Positions 41,724 to 43,601 of a DNA stretch of 43,601 bases are shown here, piece after piece; the first letter of the stretch is position 1, and the number at the start of each line of letters is the position of its first letter. The DNA lies in assembly GCA_000817085.1 (NCBI GenBank), contig JUEM01000014.1, positions 1 to 43,601 of the forward strand. The letters are read 5' to 3'. Origin of the DNA: a marine actinobacterium MedAcidi-G1. Lineage in GTDB: Bacteria; Actinomycetota; Acidimicrobiia; Acidimicrobiales; MedAcidi-G1. The notes under the pieces were generated by a model, which saw only the letters and a list, made by a program, of their open reading frames with translations, did no database searches and was not told where the DNA came from. A program made the position numbers and the translations under genes.

Positions 41724-43327
41724 TAGGTTCCCGTCTTCCCAACTTCGTCCAACAAAGGTCTTTCAGATTCAACCATCACTATTTCGTCTGTCCATTCAAG
41801 GGTATGACCTTCCCACGGGTCTAATTCAGAAACCGGGCCATTTTTAAATCTCAATAATTCAACAAGTATTAATGCAACAGCGCCACCAAGAATTAAAACC
41901 GACCCTATGAATGAGAACGCTATAAGAATCTTTACTATTTGCTCAGCAGATACTTCCTGAAGAAAACCGACTGTTGTAAAATCATCTAGACCTAAGAATC
42001 CATTTACTGAATCTGCAAGGCCACTTAGCAATGAACCAGCTGTAATCAAAATTCCTGAAATTAAGCCAAAACCTTGCTTTGCAGTTTTACCAACAATTAG
42101 TCCACCCCACCAAAGCATTGCAGCAATTATTGCAACAAGGCCTGCCCCAATGGTTAATTTCATTTGAGCAGTGTTAGACGAAGTAGATAAAAGCTCAAAT
42201 GGTTCTATTGCTCTTAAAGCTCCTACTACTGCTCCGGAAATCAAAAGGAATATTGATAAAAGAGATAGAATCAGAGGAGCTGGGGGGTGTCTGGTAAGAT
42301 TTTTAGAACCCATTCTTAAAGTCTCAAAAAGTCCTCCGAAAAGAAGCAGAGCTAACGGTACTGCTAAGAAAGCAGTGAGCACATACAAAGCTTCTTCCCT
42401 TACCGGAGTTCCGGGTGTGTCAAAAAATGGTTGGGCATAAGCTCCAAAACCAATAATCCCAAAAAGACTTGAAAAAATTAAGACAAGATCATGATTATAA
42501 AGTTTCTGACGGACCTTTACCGCAACCGGAACTATGTCGTATGCAATCCCTATTAAAGGTAAAACAAATACGTATATTTGAGGGTGCGTAAAGACCCATG
42601 AAATTTGATCCCAAATGACATCTTCAGAGCCAAAATAAATTGCGGAGCGGCCTCTTAGGTCGACATAAGCGATAATAGAATTAGCTGCTAAAACCGGCAA
42701 TGTTAGAATCCAAAGTGTTCCGGAGACCATTATTGTCCAACTGAAAACTGGTATTCTTCGCAAATTCATTCCCATACATCTACCTGAAATGATGGTTGTG
42801 AGCAGACAAATAACTGACACGCATATTCCTGCTATGACTAAAAGAAGTCCTACGAGTGTGAGTGCAACTGCTTCACGCTGGCTATCTAATTCCGGTGATC
42901 CGAAACCTCCATCAGCTAAAAATCCGAAAACTGTAATACCTGAACCCAAAAACCAGACCCAAAAACCAAAAGCAGCTGCTCTTGGAAAAATAATAGAATT
43001 TGCACCAATTTGAGGGGGAACTACACACATGGCTAAACCAATAATCATTGGTACTACAGCCAAAAGAACTATAGAAGTTCGGTGCAACGACCAAAATTGA
43101 AAAAACTTATCAACATTAGAAAAAATTAAGTAACTATCAGAATCGAATCTAACAATGTCAAGCAAAAACCCTAAAACTGTAGACAGGAGAAAATAAATAC
43201 AACCACTAAAAATCCATGATTTTCCTATAGAAGAATTACTTGTGTTGGTAACCAAACGTTCTACGAAAGTTTGGTTTTGTTCACTAGTAACCGCTACAGA
43301 ATCTGGTGCGATATCAGTAGTAGTCAT
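41723..43327 (-). CDS. Degenerate cytochrome c oxidase subunit I paralogue
   Basis: A 534-residue homologue of CtaD with about 12 helices and the same C-terminal DPWEGHTLEW segment. H82 (WSLHRTSIV, haem a position), H248 and Y252 (THPQIY) are kept. However, the CuB histidine pair of WAHH is Q299-P300 (AYAQPFF), and the haem a3/haem a pair of HFH is T386-A-Q388, placed by counting from the shared WW of the following helix. Four of six metal-ligating histidines are therefore gone, so oxygen reduction is not expected. The frame is intact and the gene heads the cluster, overlapping a subunit III-like gene, which argues for a selected, possibly structural or regulatory role. ATG at 43327. Confidence 0.88.
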   Translation of the reverse strand: MTTTDIAPDSVAVTSEQNQTFVERLVTNTSNSSIGKSWIFSGCIYFLLSTVLGFLLDIVRFDSDSYLIFSNVDKFFQFWSLHRTSIVLLAVVPMIIGLAMCVVPPQIGANSIIFPRAAAFGFWVWFLGSGITVFGFLADGGFGSPELDSQREAVALTLVGLLLVIAGICVSVICLLTTIISGRCMGMNLRRIPVFSWTIMVSGTLWILTLPVLAANSIIAYVDLRGRSAIYFGSEDVIWDQISWVFTHPQIYVFVLPLIGIAYDIVPVAVKVRQKLYNHDLVLIFSSLFGIIGFGAYAQPFFDTPGTPVREEALYVLTAFLAVPLALLLFGGLFETLRMGSKNLTRHPPAPLILSLLSIFLLISGAVVGALRAIEPFELLSTSSNTAQMKLTIGAGLVAIIAAMLWWGGLIVGKTAKQGFGLISGILITAGSLLSGLADSVNGFLGLDDFTTVGFLQEVSAEQIVKILIAFSFIGSVLILGGAVALILVELLRFKNGPVSELDPWEGHTLEWTDEIVMVESERPLLDEVGKTGT

Positions 43328-43481
43328 TGAATCCTGTGTCCTGGGGGTTTAGAAAAAATCGAAACTTTGCTCAAGTAAACCTACCTGTTTTTATAGTAAA
43401 AAAAGTTGATCAAACAAGTATTAATTATGCCACGCTAGTCGTTTTACAACATTCAAAACTAATTATTCAAGATGAAATTTT

Positions 43482-43601
43482 TTAAATTATTAGATTGTGA
43501 TTATTTCTGTAATCCATCACAATTCGACGAAGTCTTTTTACCCTATTTATTACTTCGATTGGACCGATATCAGGCTTCCGACAAAAAATAGCTGTTTTTA
43601 C
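43482..43601 (-). CDS. Possible C-terminal end of an upstream gene (partial)
   Basis: An open minus-strand frame from the window edge to a TAA at 43482-43484 reads KTAIFCRKPDIGPIEVINRV and ends VMDYRNNHNLII. It has coding-like composition but is only 39 residues, and the opposite strand is also open here (43472-43591). No family is recognised. The 154 bases between it and the oxidase cluster are AT-rich and should hold that operon's promoter, but I see no convincing hexamer pair. Confidence 0.4.
   Translation of the reverse strand, partial: VKTAIFCRKPDIGPIEVINRVKRLRRIVMDYRNNHNLII

Noticed and set aside
41723-43327. Assembly error or pseudogene explanation for the ligand-less oxidase subunit
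   Set aside because: The frame is full length, flanking helices align throughout, and the gene is translationally coupled to its neighbour; random decay would show stops or frameshifts.
43472-43591. 39-residue plus-strand ORF (MKFFKLLDCDYFCNPSQFDE...)
   Set aside because: It overlaps an equally open minus-strand frame that better fits a gene running out of the window, and has no ribosome-binding site.

Overview
The window reads as a compact, AT-rich chromosome segment of a free-living, aerobic actinobacterium, most likely a marine, streamlined Acidimicrobiia-type lineage. This placement is inference from gene families: a GlnR-type regulator next to glutamine synthetase, a WhiB7 protein with its AT-hook, a zinc-finger-less TopA, a DUF4031 protein, and a ctaC-D-E-F-G oxidase cluster. 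Genes are tightly packed. Many operon partners overlap by 1-8 bases, and convergent neighbours are separated by a few bases or overlap (25353-25356, 26758-26768, 20438-20441). No insertion sequence, prophage, CRISPR array or rRNA is visible.

Layout. 1-6254 (minus): nhaA, topA, an MFS permease and the start of tmk. 6341-9230: an RsbW/RsbV-type anti-sigma pair, a HAD phosphatase, a selenocysteine tRNA gene and a sigma-70 factor. 9339-12800: glutamine-dependent NAD synthase, a PPMM-repeat membrane protein and a nitrilase. 12838-16057: a nitrogen-assimilation island with type II glutamine synthetase diverging from type I glutamine synthetase, then glnR, with two 11-bp-spaced GlnR-box-like direct repeats between the two synthetases. 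16059-24456: RidA, ErpA, a thioredoxin-like lipoprotein, an acyltransferase carrying an ankyrin insert, a GFA protein, a 2OG-Fe oxygenase, an aldehyde dehydrogenase and a YeiH exporter. 24505-30286: tRNA-Lys, small lipoproteins, a DUF4031 protein, a methyltransferase, dut, orn, an MBL hydrolase, then whiB7 behind a long leader. 30403-35284: TlpA/CcdA thiol-redox pair plus a poly-gamma-glutamate hydrolase-like protein, pdxH, a crcB pair and serS. 35345-43327 (minus): an eight-gene cytochrome c oxidase cluster.

Most notable observations. (1) TopA carries about 170 extra residues inside its C-terminal repeat region that resemble the 2B subdomain of UvrD/PcrA helicases. (2) The whiB7 leader encodes a 56-residue uORF, an intrinsic terminator and a mutually exclusive antiterminator whose 5' strand lies in the last uORF codons, which is a complete ribosome-controlled attenuator. 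(3) The first gene of the oxidase cluster encodes a subunit I paralogue that has lost four of the six histidine metal ligands while the true CtaD keeps them all. (4) A canonical tRNA-Sec gene indicates selenoprotein synthesis. (5) Ankyrin repeats are embedded inside a membrane acyltransferase. All calls are from reading the sequence by eye; no searches were run.
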